Source: Pycnococcus provasolii (Eukaryota; Chlorophyta; Pseudoscourfieldiophyceae; Pseudoscourfieldiales; Pycnococcaceae). Taken from it: a DNA stretch of 64,000 nucleotides. The notes beneath the pieces are model-generated. The model had not been told where the DNA came from, searched no databases, and saw nothing but the letters and a program-made list of their open reading frames with translations. The position numbers were made by a program, and so were the translations under genes. The DNA lies in the NCBI GenBank assembly GCA_938743325.2, contig OW568874.1, positions 62,001 to 126,000 of the forward strand, written 5' to 3'. Below, in pieces: positions 47,497 to 55,940 of this stretch (the first letter of the stretch is position 1; each line of letters opens with the position of its first letter).

Positions 47497-49439
47497 TCTT
47501 TGTCGTCGATCTTTGTCGTCACAAAGTCGTCCGCAGTCAGCTCGCCGTACAGCGCCGACAGCGTAAACGTGCCGTCACCAACGCGAATGACGTGCGTCGG
47601 TTCAAAAGACTTTGCAAATGCCACGTTGTGTGTAATTGCCAGAAGCATGCCATCCCAGGATTTCATGCCATCGCACAGCGCCTGCAGCGCCGTCGAATCC
47701 AAGTGATTCGAAGGCTCATCGAGAAGCAACGCGTTGTTCGGACGAAGCGCGAACGTCGCCAGCGCCACGCGTGCCTTCTCTCCACCCGACAGGTTGCCAA
47801 TCTTGCGAAGTGCCATTGGACCGGAAAGCCCGAGTGCTCCCAACGCCGCCCTTGCTCGCTCGGGCGTAAGCGATGGGTCCGCTTTACCCGCGTCGTCAAT
47901 CACGTGATCCAGCGCAACCGCGTCGAGGGGAAGCGCTTGAGCGAGATCCTGGCTGAACACACCAACGGCCGCTCGATCTCCCAGCAGTCGCTCGCCAGAG
48001 ACGAGCGGCAGGCTTCCCGCAAGACTGCGAAGCAACGTGCTCTTGCCAACGCCATTCGGTCCAAGCACGATCACACGCATCCCACGTGACAGCATCAAGT
48101 CATCTTTCGACGACTGCAGCACGACGTTGTCCGATGCATATCCAATCCTCGATCCTCCCGTAATTGTCACAAGATCAGCCGCACTCGGCGGCGGCGGCGG
48201 TAGTCGGAGCGTGACGCGCTTCGCATCGCCGGCAGCTCCCTCCGCGGCGGCGGCGGATGTGGAAGAATCGCCACCATCCATCTCCGCTTTCAGTTTGTTG
48301 AGCTGCTTTTGACGACTCTGCGCCTGACTCGCCTTGGACGCCTTGGCGCCGAAACGATCGACGAACTGCTCGAGCTTTTCCGCCTCTTTCATCTGCTTTG
48401 CCAGCGTCGCCTCGGCTAATCTCATTCGTTCCTCGCGTGTTTTCAGGAATGCCGAGAACGAGCCAGTGTACGTGTGCAGGCCCTTGCCGCGCACCTCGGC
48501 GACGTGAGAGCACGCCGTCTCGAGAAGTGCCTCGTCGTGCGAAACGAGCACGGTGGTAGCTCCCGACGACTTGATCCAAGATGCGAGCCATGACTTGCTC
48601 TTGGCGTCGAGGTGGTTCGTGGGCTCGTCGAGCAGGAGCAGGCCTTGTCCAGAGCTGTCTGACGCAGGGCTGAGCAGAAGCCTAGCGAGGGCGACACGCA
48701 TCTGCCAACCTCCTGAGAGTTGAGAGCACGGCGTGTCCCACTGACTGCGCTCGAAACCGAGGCCGTCGAGAACCGTGGCAATGCGCCGTTCCGCCTGAAA
48801 GCCGTCAAGTTGTTCAAACGTTTGCAGAGCCTTCTCAAGCGCGGCGGCGTCGCCCGCTTGCTCCGCCTCGTCCATTTTGCGTCTCGCGTCGTTGACTTGG
48901 TCCATTCGACTTCTCGCCTCTTCAACGACCGTTCTTTCTGATCCGCTCAGCGCCGTCTGTTCGAGGTACCCGACTTCCGTTTTAGGCTTGAGTGCGACGC
49001 GTCCCGCGTCAACGTCTCGCATGCCCGCCATGACTTTCATGAGCGTCGACTTCCCCGCACCGTTCGCGCCGACGATTCCCACGCACTGTCCCGCGTTTAC
49101 GCGCAATTGAGCGTCTATGAGTAAGTCCGAGTCCATGGTCGCTAACGTGAGGTCTTCGATGACTAAAATCGCTCCAGACGTCTCGCCGTAGGGCAAGTCA
49201 TTATGAGAGGAAGCTGAGGCCAGACATGAGGCGGAAGAAGCACGAGAAGAAGAGGCACGAGAAAAGAAAGAAGGACAAACATGACGACAAGGAGCACGAC
49301 GACCACGCGAAGTTCCCCTACCCTTACCCTGACGAACCACCAGTGACGCAACTGTTGTGCCCCCACCACCACCACCACCAGATGACGACGACGAGCGCGA
49401 GGCGGAGGCGGAGAGGGACGAGAGGGAACGCGCCGCCAT
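47190..49439 (-). CDS. ABC-F ATPase with transit-like leader (ABCF5/Uup type)
   Basis: 749 residues from the Met at 49439 (MAARSLSSLSASASRS); the frame is open to 49505. About 90 Ser/Arg-rich residues suggest plastid import. The two ATPase domains show GANGAGKST, LSGGWQMRVALARLLL and LLLLDEPTNHLD, then GPNGVGKST, LSGGEKARVALATFAL and ALLLDEPSNHLD. The linker between them is charged, as in ribosome-acting ABC-F proteins. A C-terminal coiled coil (KSKMEKTYKKVEEAEVAMQALDDE) is Uup-like. There is no membrane domain. A role on plastid ribosomes is inferred. Confidence 0.92.
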
Positions 49440-49588
49440 GATCACTTCTGATGGGAAACACTCCCGGGACCCCTTAAATAAATGGGATCCAGGGCGAATC
49501 TCCAACCACGAAAAACATATCCCCTATCCCCTACAAACTAAAAACTATTCCAGAAGAAGATTTCCCAATCCCCGAATGAATCAGTTCC

Positions 49589-49836
49589 CAAGGGCATATT
49601 AACGTATGGGCCGGTCACTCCCGTTGGGCCCCGTTGAAGCAAGGCCAGGGAACCGGGGTTTGGGAAATCCATGCGGGGAATGGTCGAAGGGAGGATTCAT
49701 TTTGTCGGGGGTGCGTTGGGACGATTTTTCTAAGGGGAGTTGGAGGTTGGAGAGGTTGCCTTGATCAAACCCCGGTTCCCTGGCCTTGCTTCAACCCTTG
49801 GTAGGAGTGACCGGCCCATACGTTAATATGCCCTTG
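49589..49836. mobile_element. hAT-type MITE
   Basis: A 248-bp element with terminal inverted repeats of about 73 bp: 33 bp identical, a short mismatched gap, then 29 bp identical. The ends are CAAGGGC...GCCCTTG and fit the hAT terminal pattern YARNG. It is flanked by the direct repeat CAGTTCC (49582-49588 and 49837-49843), a 7-8-bp target duplication. It has no coding capacity and would need a hAT transposase in trans. The near-perfect arms suggest recent insertion. Confidence 0.9.
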
Positions 49837-50117
49837 CAGTTCCCTCTCTTTTTTTTTTTGTATTCCCGCACGCACGCACGCCATTAGTTTACATTGACTG
49901 AGGACGTGCGGCCACATCGGGCCGCTGTCTGTGCGACGCTTGGCGGAGGCTCCGGTTCCCGGTTCACGGAGCAGGTGCCTGGAGTCGGCGTGTCTGGACC
50001 ACGTACCGGGAAGAAGAAGGCGGCGGCAAGGAGGCTCAGGGGCGGCGCTACTACCACAGCCAAAAAAACAATAAAAGTATAAAACGCAGTGGAACGATCC
50101 GAGGGTGCCTTTAAATA

Positions 50118-50873
50118 ATGGATCCGAGAAAGGATCCCGCGACACATTTTCGCATGTCGCAAATGATTTGGGGTCCGTGGCAATCCAAGCGCGAGCAGTG
50201 GCGCGCACAAAATGCTACTAGGCGCAGCAACAACAATGCGACGACGACGGATGATGCTGCTGCTCATGATCGTTCGATGAATGATCGTGATGGCAGTGAG
50301 CATTCCTCCTCTGCTCAGGAACAAGAGTTCTTAGCTACAATACCAATTATCCGTGCCGCGTCGTCCTCGGGGCTCAACAAGAACGGCAAAGACGCGGCCC
50401 AAGCGCCTTCCGACAACAACGTCGTCGAGGGTGACTTCATCCAGGTCGAAGAAACCACTCATCACTCGTTGGCGATCCGTCCCGACGGCAGCATCGCATG
50501 CTGGGGACGCAACGAGTTAGGCGTGGCGCCTCCCGAAGGCGTCAAGGGGGACTTCGTCGCCGTGGCAGCAGGTGGCTATCATTCGGTGGCGCTTCGACGT
50601 AACGGCAGGATCAAGTGTTGGGGATGCAACAGATACGGCGAGGCATCACCTCCCAAGGGCGACGACTTCATCGCGATCGACGCGGGTGCCTATCACTCGA
50701 TCGCACTACGACGTGACGGTAGCGTCGCGTGCTGGGGAGGCAACGGATACGGCCAGGCGCCGCCCGAAGGCATCGACGGCGACTTCGTCGCGATCAACGC
50801 GGGTGCCTTGCACTCAATCGCGCTGCGACGCGATGGAAGCATCGCGTTCTGCGGACGCAACGTTGAAGACTAA
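50118..50873 (+). CDS. RCC1-like repeat protein
   Basis: 251 residues. After a polar N-terminus of about 100 residues come four RCC1/RLD-type repeats of about 38 residues: HHSLAIRPDGSIACWGRNELG, YHSVALRRNGRIKCWGCNRYG, YHSIALRRDGSVACWGGNGYG, LHSIALRRDGSIAFCGRNVED. A full propeller needs seven, so this may be a partial propeller or oligomerise. No exchange-factor residues can be assigned. Repeats 2-4 are very similar in DNA, which implies recent duplication. Confidence 0.8.
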   Translation: MDPRKDPATHFRMSQMIWGPWQSKREQWRAQNATRRSNNNATTTDDAAAHDRSMNDRDGSEHSSSAQEQEFLATIPIIRAASSSGLNKNGKDAAQAPSDNNVVEGDFIQVEETTHHSLAIRPDGSIACWGRNELGVAPPEGVKGDFVAVAAGGYHSVALRRNGRIKCWGCNRYGEASPPKGDDFIAIDAGAYHSIALRRDGSVACWGGNGYGQAPPEGIDGDFVAINAGALHSIALRRDGSIAFCGRNVED

Positions 50874-50932
50874 ACGCCCCCAAAGCAGAGATTCATTTTC
50901 TTTCTGAAACAAAAGAAGGTTGTAAACTGCAG

Positions 50933-52039
50933 TTACTTCCTCTCAACAAGAACAATTTGCTCGTTCACCGCGGTCAAGCCTGCTTTAGCAAAACGTTCGG
51001 GAAGCGGACCGCCGTCATCCATGCCCTTCGTCTCCAGCAAAATCGGCGCGCTCCAACGCTCAGACGAAAATAAGGCTGCGATGTCGTCAACAGTCGTGTG
51101 GAATGGAGGACCCATCGCCACGCCACTCGCGCTGCCTTGGCGCTCGATGCCCACAATCAAAACGCGTGCGCCAGGTACCACCGCCGTCTCAAGCTGAGAG
51201 ACGTAGCTCTCGCGAAGCGACGGGTGGATCGCCACGAGCGCACCGCGGTCAAACACTGCTGTAGCTTTGGCATCCGACAACGTCGCGTCAAACCAGTCCG
51301 CTCTTAGAATCGTCACGCGTCCGCCTTCCCACGTTTCGGTCGCCGTTGCCTCGTCCTTGAAAATCGCCGGAAGAAAGCGTCCCAGCAAACCGCCACCAGG
51401 TGTGGTTTTCGTCTCCCGCAGGTCGAGTGACGGGTGTTCCCTAGCAAACTCCTTCACAGCCAAACGAACGCCCTCGACGCCAACCACGCTTGCCACCTCC
51501 TTGCGCGTTGCTGCATACACGATGTCCAACGTCTTGCCGCTGAGCGGGAACAGCACGACGTGTCCTCCTTGTGCGTCGTAGATCTCCTTCGCCTTCGTTC
51601 CATCACGTGGTGCAACCAGCAATTGATGTGCATATTTACCGAGTGCGCCGTTGACGGCTTGCTTATGCCACGCGGTATTATTCTGCTCCCAATTTTTCTC
51701 TCGCCACTTGCGCAGACGCCCGGCGGCGGAGTTCTGGTGTTCCGCGGACGGTGCTGCTGCCGCAGGTGCAGACGCTTCGCATCGAATCGGCGACGACGGC
51801 GTTGTGGCAAACGAAGAGTCGTATGATGACGACGATGATGATGACGCGACGGCGAGCGTCGCACTGCCGACGCTTCCCATGAATACCAGTGACGTCCAGA
51901 ACGCTCTGGGGAAGGCCAAGGAACCAAGTCCCAAGGCATTAACGCCACAAGCACTACTAGTCTTACCCGTGGAAGTCTTCCAAGCATTCATATTAACGCC
52001 TCGGAGCATCGTGAACATTCTTGAACATGGCGCCGCCAT
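50933..52039 (-). CDS. TPMT-family SAM-dependent methyltransferase
   Basis: 368 residues. A leader of about 75 residues with one hydrophobic stretch (FWTSLVFMGSVGSATLAV) precedes the catalytic domain. Motifs: WREKNWEQNNTAWHKQAVN, VLFPLSGKTLDIVYAA (family VPLCGKSxDM), VVGVEGVRLAVKEF, ADWFDATL, AVFDRGALVAIHPSLRESYV (family DRxALxALPPxxR), and GPPFHTT. These are the ordered motifs of the thiopurine/halide/thiol methyltransferase family, which methylates S, Se, Te or halide acceptors. The exact substrate cannot be read from sequence. Confidence 0.88.
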   Translation of the reverse strand: MAAPCSRMFTMLRGVNMNAWKTSTGKTSSACGVNALGLGSLAFPRAFWTSLVFMGSVGSATLAVASSSSSSSYDSSFATTPSSPIRCEASAPAAAAPSAEHQNSAAGRLRKWREKNWEQNNTAWHKQAVNGALGKYAHQLLVAPRDGTKAKEIYDAQGGHVVLFPLSGKTLDIVYAATRKEVASVVGVEGVRLAVKEFAREHPSLDLRETKTTPGGGLLGRFLPAIFKDEATATETWEGGRVTILRADWFDATLSDAKATAVFDRGALVAIHPSLRESYVSQLETAVVPGARVLIVGIERQGSASGVAMGPPFHTTVDDIAALFSSERWSAPILLETKGMDDGGPLPERFAKAGLTAVNEQIVLVERK

Positions 52040-52151
52040 AGATAGACCTGGCCAGCAGCCTGGTATGTACCAGATTCAAGGCCAGGCCTGCAGAAGGGAC
52101 TGGGACTGACGTGGAGTTGGGACTTGGGCAAATCACGAAAAAGTCATCTCG

Positions 52152-52204
52152 TAACCCTAGATGTAACCCTAACCCTAATCGAATACCCTAATCAAATACC
52201 CTAA
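52152..52204. promoter_or_regulatory. Telo-box-like CCCTAA cluster in a divergent promoter
   Basis: At least five CCCTAA/CCCTAG units, some spaced by GAATA or CAAATA, lie between the divergent methyltransferase (start 52039) and EEP (start 52288) genes. Confidence 0.5.
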
Positions 52205-52287
52205 TCCTGGTTGGTAGTACGCCGCCGCCGCGTATCTTCTCCATACGATCCGCCGCCATTGCTGCCCTGTTCCACGTTGGTAAACGT

Positions 52288-53793
52288 TTGGCTTGCTTGT
52301 TTCTTGCAAGTGAACCTTGCATGTTCCACATACACGTAACGCATACTGCACGCCTGGTATCCTGCCGACTTGAACAAATTGTACTCTCGCAACCAATCCC
52401 GCGATCAGCACCCTTGAGCTTGAGAAAGGTCTGCCTCTCATCATTTCAGAGAAGTAGTAGTAGTAGTAGTGCCTTTAATAACTTTTCTGGTGGTAACAAG
52501 CGTCTACACACATCAACTGCTGCTGTTTGTTCAAACGCATCACCGTCTTGGCCATCAATACCGTCAATACCGTCAACAGCTCTTCGTAATCACCACCACC
52601 GACCCTTCAGTCACTCGAGAAAGTCTTTCGCGACGTTCGCCGTACCCATGTCCGAACTATCCGCTAACCAGCACGTCGTCGCGACCTACAACGTGCTCTC
52701 GTCATCACTATGCGAACCAGACTACTACTCACACTGCGACCCCGCCAACTTACTACCCGCGAACCGACTGGAAAAGCTCAAAGCACTTCTTTCGAACGAA
52801 ATGGACCAAGGCACAATCCTGTGTCTTCAGGAAGTCTCGGAACTTTGGGCGGCGCAACTGCACGCGCTCTTCCAAGCCAACGGATACCACTTCGTTCACA
52901 GACTCTACGGAAGCCCGTTCAACGGATACATGGGTGTGGGGATCGCGTTCCCCAACGCACGCTACGAGCTCGAGGATGCGGATATCGTGCGCGTCAGCAA
53001 TACGCGCAAGTGGCCAAGGGCGCCCTTGCCGTCGGATGCGCCGTGGGCGGTTGCCAGCCGTGCGGTGGTTGGCGCGCTCAAAGGCACGACGCGCCTACTG
53101 CTCCGCAAAAAGCCGGCTAAGCCGCCCATCGTTCCGGTGGAGTACGCGAAGAGAAGGTTCAACGCGCTGGTCTCCGTGCGCCTCGCCATGCGCGACGGAA
53201 ACGGTTCTGCTCCAAACCTCGTCGTGGCGACATATCACATGCCTTGCGCCTTCTTCGCGCCGCCCGTGATGAATATGCACGTCGCTCTGTGCGCGCGTCG
53301 TGCGATCGAGTTTGCCAAGGATGACGCGCTCGTGCTCTGCGGCGATTTCAACATCAAGCCTCACGAACCGGGGTATCGCATCTTGACGCAAGGATGCATG
53401 AGCGACGACGAGAATGCGGAGCATGCCGCGGCATGTGAGAAGTCTGGCATCGCGGACGACTGGGCACCTGCGCTGGACAAGTCTCTGGGTGGCGCATTCC
53501 GCAGTGCGTACGTCGAGCAGCTCGGGTTGGAGCCTGACTTCACGAACTATGCGATGAACTTCAAGGACACGGGTCCCTTCATCGACACGCTCGATTACAT
53601 CCTGGTTCGCGACGGCATGTCGCTCAAGTCGACGGAGTCCGGCGGCATGGTCGCGACGGGCGTGAAGACGCGCATGGAGGTGACTGACGTGCGCGCGCTT
53701 CCTCATCGCAAGGAGGTGACTGACGGCCCGTATCCGAACGACACGGAGTTAAGCGACCACGCGATGCTGAAGGCGAACCTGACCATCACGTGA
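52288..53793 (+). CDS. EEP-family (CCR4/nocturnin/TDP2-like) phosphodiesterase
   Basis: 501 residues; the conserved domain begins at the Met at 52650 (MSELSANQHVVATYNVLSSS), and the 120 residues before it (Ser/Arg/His-rich) look like a mitochondrial or plastid leader. Endonuclease-exonuclease-phosphatase motifs: ATYNVLS, ILCLQEVSE (metal Glu), YHMPCAF, LVLCGDFNIKP (catalytic GDFN), FIDTLDYILVRD and ELSDHAML (catalytic SDH). Members hydrolyse phosphodiester or nucleotide bonds; deadenylase is one option, and the substrate is open. An upstream Met at 52318 is also possible. Confidence 0.88.
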   Translation: MACLFLASEPCMFHIHVTHTARLVSCRLEQIVLSQPIPRSAPLSLRKVCLSSFQRSSSSSSAFNNFSGGNKRLHTSTAAVCSNASPSWPSIPSIPSTALRNHHHRPFSHSRKSFATFAVPMSELSANQHVVATYNVLSSSLCEPDYYSHCDPANLLPANRLEKLKALLSNEMDQGTILCLQEVSELWAAQLHALFQANGYHFVHRLYGSPFNGYMGVGIAFPNARYELEDADIVRVSNTRKWPRAPLPSDAPWAVASRAVVGALKGTTRLLLRKKPAKPPIVPVEYAKRRFNALVSVRLAMRDGNGSAPNLVVATYHMPCAFFAPPVMNMHVALCARRAIEFAKDDALVLCGDFNIKPHEPGYRILTQGCMSDDENAEHAAACEKSGIADDWAPALDKSLGGAFRSAYVEQLGLEPDFTNYAMNFKDTGPFIDTLDYILVRDGMSLKSTESGGMVATGVKTRMEVTDVRALPHRKEVTDGPYPNDTELSDHAMLKANLTIT

Positions 53794-54063
53794 GTCAATG
53801 AGCATTTTTTAATTGACTTGATTTGATTTGTAAGTACTACCATAAGAAGTTGAGCTTGCTACACATACAGTTCTCTTGATATATCAACGAACCTTACATA
53901 TTTCCTGTACTGTACTTACTGTACAGCACATCACAAATCAGATGTTGAGTAATCCTACATCACTTATTACGCGTGCGTGCGTGCGCCACCTGTGACGTGA
54001 CATTTTTCATGCCAAAGACCACATCAACTCATGACCGCATGTCATGACGGCCGCTGCTCTCCT

Positions 54064-54906
54064 TCAGATCGCGCCGACCGGCCATATCATACGGAGTGCA
54101 ATCAGAGGGCGGATAAATATCCAGTACGGCAAGTCAAGTCCAGGGCGATGCAGACGGCGCGGATGTGCGTGGTGGTCGTCGTGATAGCTCTCGCCTACGA
54201 GTTCCGATAGGATCCTGGGATTATCGATCGACTTGCACTTCGTTTTCGAGGCTGGCGGATGGTACTCGCAGTTGAACAGGAGCGTGATCATGCGTGACAA
54301 GAAGAGCGGCGTCGCGACGTACGCAGTGGCGCAGTGCGGACCGGCAAGATTGTACACCGACGCCATGAGTAGGCTGGGGACGAGCAGCCACAGCTCGTCG
54401 AGGATAAGCAGTTCCTTATACTTGACCAAGTTGTGCACGTATTGGTAGTCGATTGTTTGCTCGGACGGATTGAGTGTCCATCCCCACCAAGCGTACCAAT
54501 GAGACGTCATGGTCCAGCTGTGTGGGTCGAGTGCGGTGTCGCAGTTGGCATGGTGGCGTCTGTGCTTCGACGCCCACCAGACCGGGCCACACTGGTAGGC
54601 GAGGCATCCAATCACGCCGAGTACGAATTGGAAGGCGCGCGTGGTCCTGAACGCGCTGTGCGAGAAGTACCGATGCAGGACGACGCTCATGCACACGCCG
54701 ATGTTGAGCATTGTCAAAAGCGCCACAGCCAAGAGAGTTCTCACGCTTGGTATGCCTTCATGGGAGATGTCGTGCGCGATCGCCATCAAGGGCAATAGAA
54801 AGCTGGCGTATCCCGATAGTAACTTCCATGACAACCACAACATTTCGCGCAGGTTGAGAACTTTTTTAAACTGATCTAATCCGCTGGTGCCCACTACGAT
54901 CAGCAC
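54064..54906 (-). CDS. Membrane fatty-acid (acyl-CoA/lipid) desaturase
   Basis: 280 residues with four likely membrane helices and the three His boxes of the di-iron desaturases: HRYFSH (HxxxxH), KHRRHH (HxxHH) and YHDDHH (HxxHH), plus AYQCGPVWWASKHRRHH as in delta-9-type enzymes. It inserts a double bond into an acyl chain, using O2 and reduced cytochrome b5 or ferredoxin. The position of the bond cannot be told. There is no cytochrome b5 domain. CAAACCCCTA (54971) lies about 65 bp upstream. Confidence 0.9.
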   Translation of the reverse strand: MLIVVGTSGLDQFKKVLNLREMLWLSWKLLSGYASFLLPLMAIAHDISHEGIPSVRTLLAVALLTMLNIGVCMSVVLHRYFSHSAFRTTRAFQFVLGVIGCLAYQCGPVWWASKHRRHHANCDTALDPHSWTMTSHWYAWWGWTLNPSEQTIDYQYVHNLVKYKELLILDELWLLVPSLLMASVYNLAGPHCATAYVATPLFLSRMITLLFNCEYHPPASKTKCKSIDNPRILSELVGESYHDDHHAHPRRLHRPGLDLPYWIFIRPLIALRMIWPVGAI

Positions 54907-55020
54907 TGCCCAGTAACCCAGTAATAACCCTTGCCAAACAAACGGTCACCTCAAACGCTTTGCCAACAACCAAACCCCTAGTCTAGTAGGGGATCCCTCG
55001 CAGATCCTTTTCCATAAGAG

Positions 55021-55755
55021 GTGGTTATATTCAAGTGGGAGGGGAGCTGGGGATCCCGGTCGCGCACGAAAAACCTTTATTATCATCACATGAGCGCGCG
55101 CGAACACACAATGGCGTTCATGTCACGCCGCCCTGGGTACAGCACTGCGCCACCATGTTCTTCTTCGTCGTCCGTCGTCTCTTTGCCCTCCGTCTTACCA
55201 AACATGGCACCTGCGAGTACCCCCGTCGAGGAGGACAACAAGGATGAAGATTGGTCACATGTGATCCTATTGGATTTGGCGGAAGCGGTCTTTTACTGCT
55301 CAAATCACCCTCGCGCCAAAATGCCGGCAAAGGAACTTTTGGAAAACAGGTACATGAAAGACGTGTGCAATTCGTACTTTATCTCGTTTAACGGGATGCC
55401 AAGCGACGTAAGTCGTAACCGACTCGACACGTCGCAAGGTACGACACAGCGCTCACCGTTAGAGCAAGGCAGCGAACACAGGAGAACCTCTGCTCTCTCT
55501 GCTACTGCTAGCCGTTTAACGGGATGTTCGGCCGATTGTACCCCTGTGACGGTCTGGCGTCCACTGCCACCACCACCACCAGTCCACCACGAGAAGGCGA
55601 CCCTCCTCGTCTCGCTCCAACCGAGCGGGAAGTTCGAATGGCGGGACGAGAAGGGAGTCGAGCACAAGGTGATCTTACACGCGGGGGACGCCGTGGTCTT
55701 TGGGAACTTGGTAGTCCACCGCGGTGCGGCGTACGAGCATAAGCATAGACCTTAA
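55021..55755 (+). CDS. Hypothetical protein with an oxygenase-like C-terminus
   Basis: 244 residues as one open frame. The N-terminal part (SHVILLDLAEAVFYCSNHP ... YMKDVCNSYFISFNGM) and the C-terminal part (LLVSLQPSGKFEWRDEKG ... GDAVVFGNLVVHRG) look structured; the middle is low-complexity. The last piece resembles the strand pairs around the distal His of 2-oxoglutarate/Fe oxygenases (G-D-x-x-x-F ... HRG). A GTAAG...TGCTAG stretch (55408-55511) could be an intron, flanked by repeated GTTTAACGGGATG, so the middle may not be coding. Start could also be 55090 or 55111. Confidence 0.5.
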   Translation: MVIFKWEGSWGSRSRTKNLYYHHMSAREHTMAFMSRRPGYSTAPPCSSSSSVVSLPSVLPNMAPASTPVEEDNKDEDWSHVILLDLAEAVFYCSNHPRAKMPAKELLENRYMKDVCNSYFISFNGMPSDVSRNRLDTSQGTTQRSPLEQGSEHRRTSALSATASRLTGCSADCTPVTVWRPLPPPPPVHHEKATLLVSLQPSGKFEWRDEKGVEHKVILHAGDAVVFGNLVVHRGAAYEHKHRP

Positions 55756-55780
55756 GCAATAAGCATAGTGCCAACCTACC

Positions 55781-55834
55781 AAACCCCTAACCTCCCAAAC
55801 CAAACCCCTAAACTAAACTCCCCCACCCCTAAAA
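55781..55834. promoter_or_regulatory. AAACCCCTAA motifs upstream of the LFR-like gene
   Basis: Two exact AAACCCCTAA copies (55781, 55802) and an ACCCCTAAA (55825) lie 110-160 bp before the ATG at 55941. It is the same motif class as upstream of WDR5, the desaturase and the 46713 gene. Confidence 0.45.
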
Positions 55835-55940
55835 GCAAACCACGTCAGGATTTCCGCCTCCCCTTCCCTCCCTCCAAACCCCCTCCTCCAACTCGAAACC
55901 CTCCGTGTTCATCACTTGGCGCGCACGCATTTATTTGGCC

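Noticed and set aside
55524-55742. Alternative second-exon frame of the possible oxygenase
   Set aside because: Joining at a phase-0 intron leads into an Arg/Gly-rich sequence, whereas the other frame gives the HRG-type ending; left unresolved.
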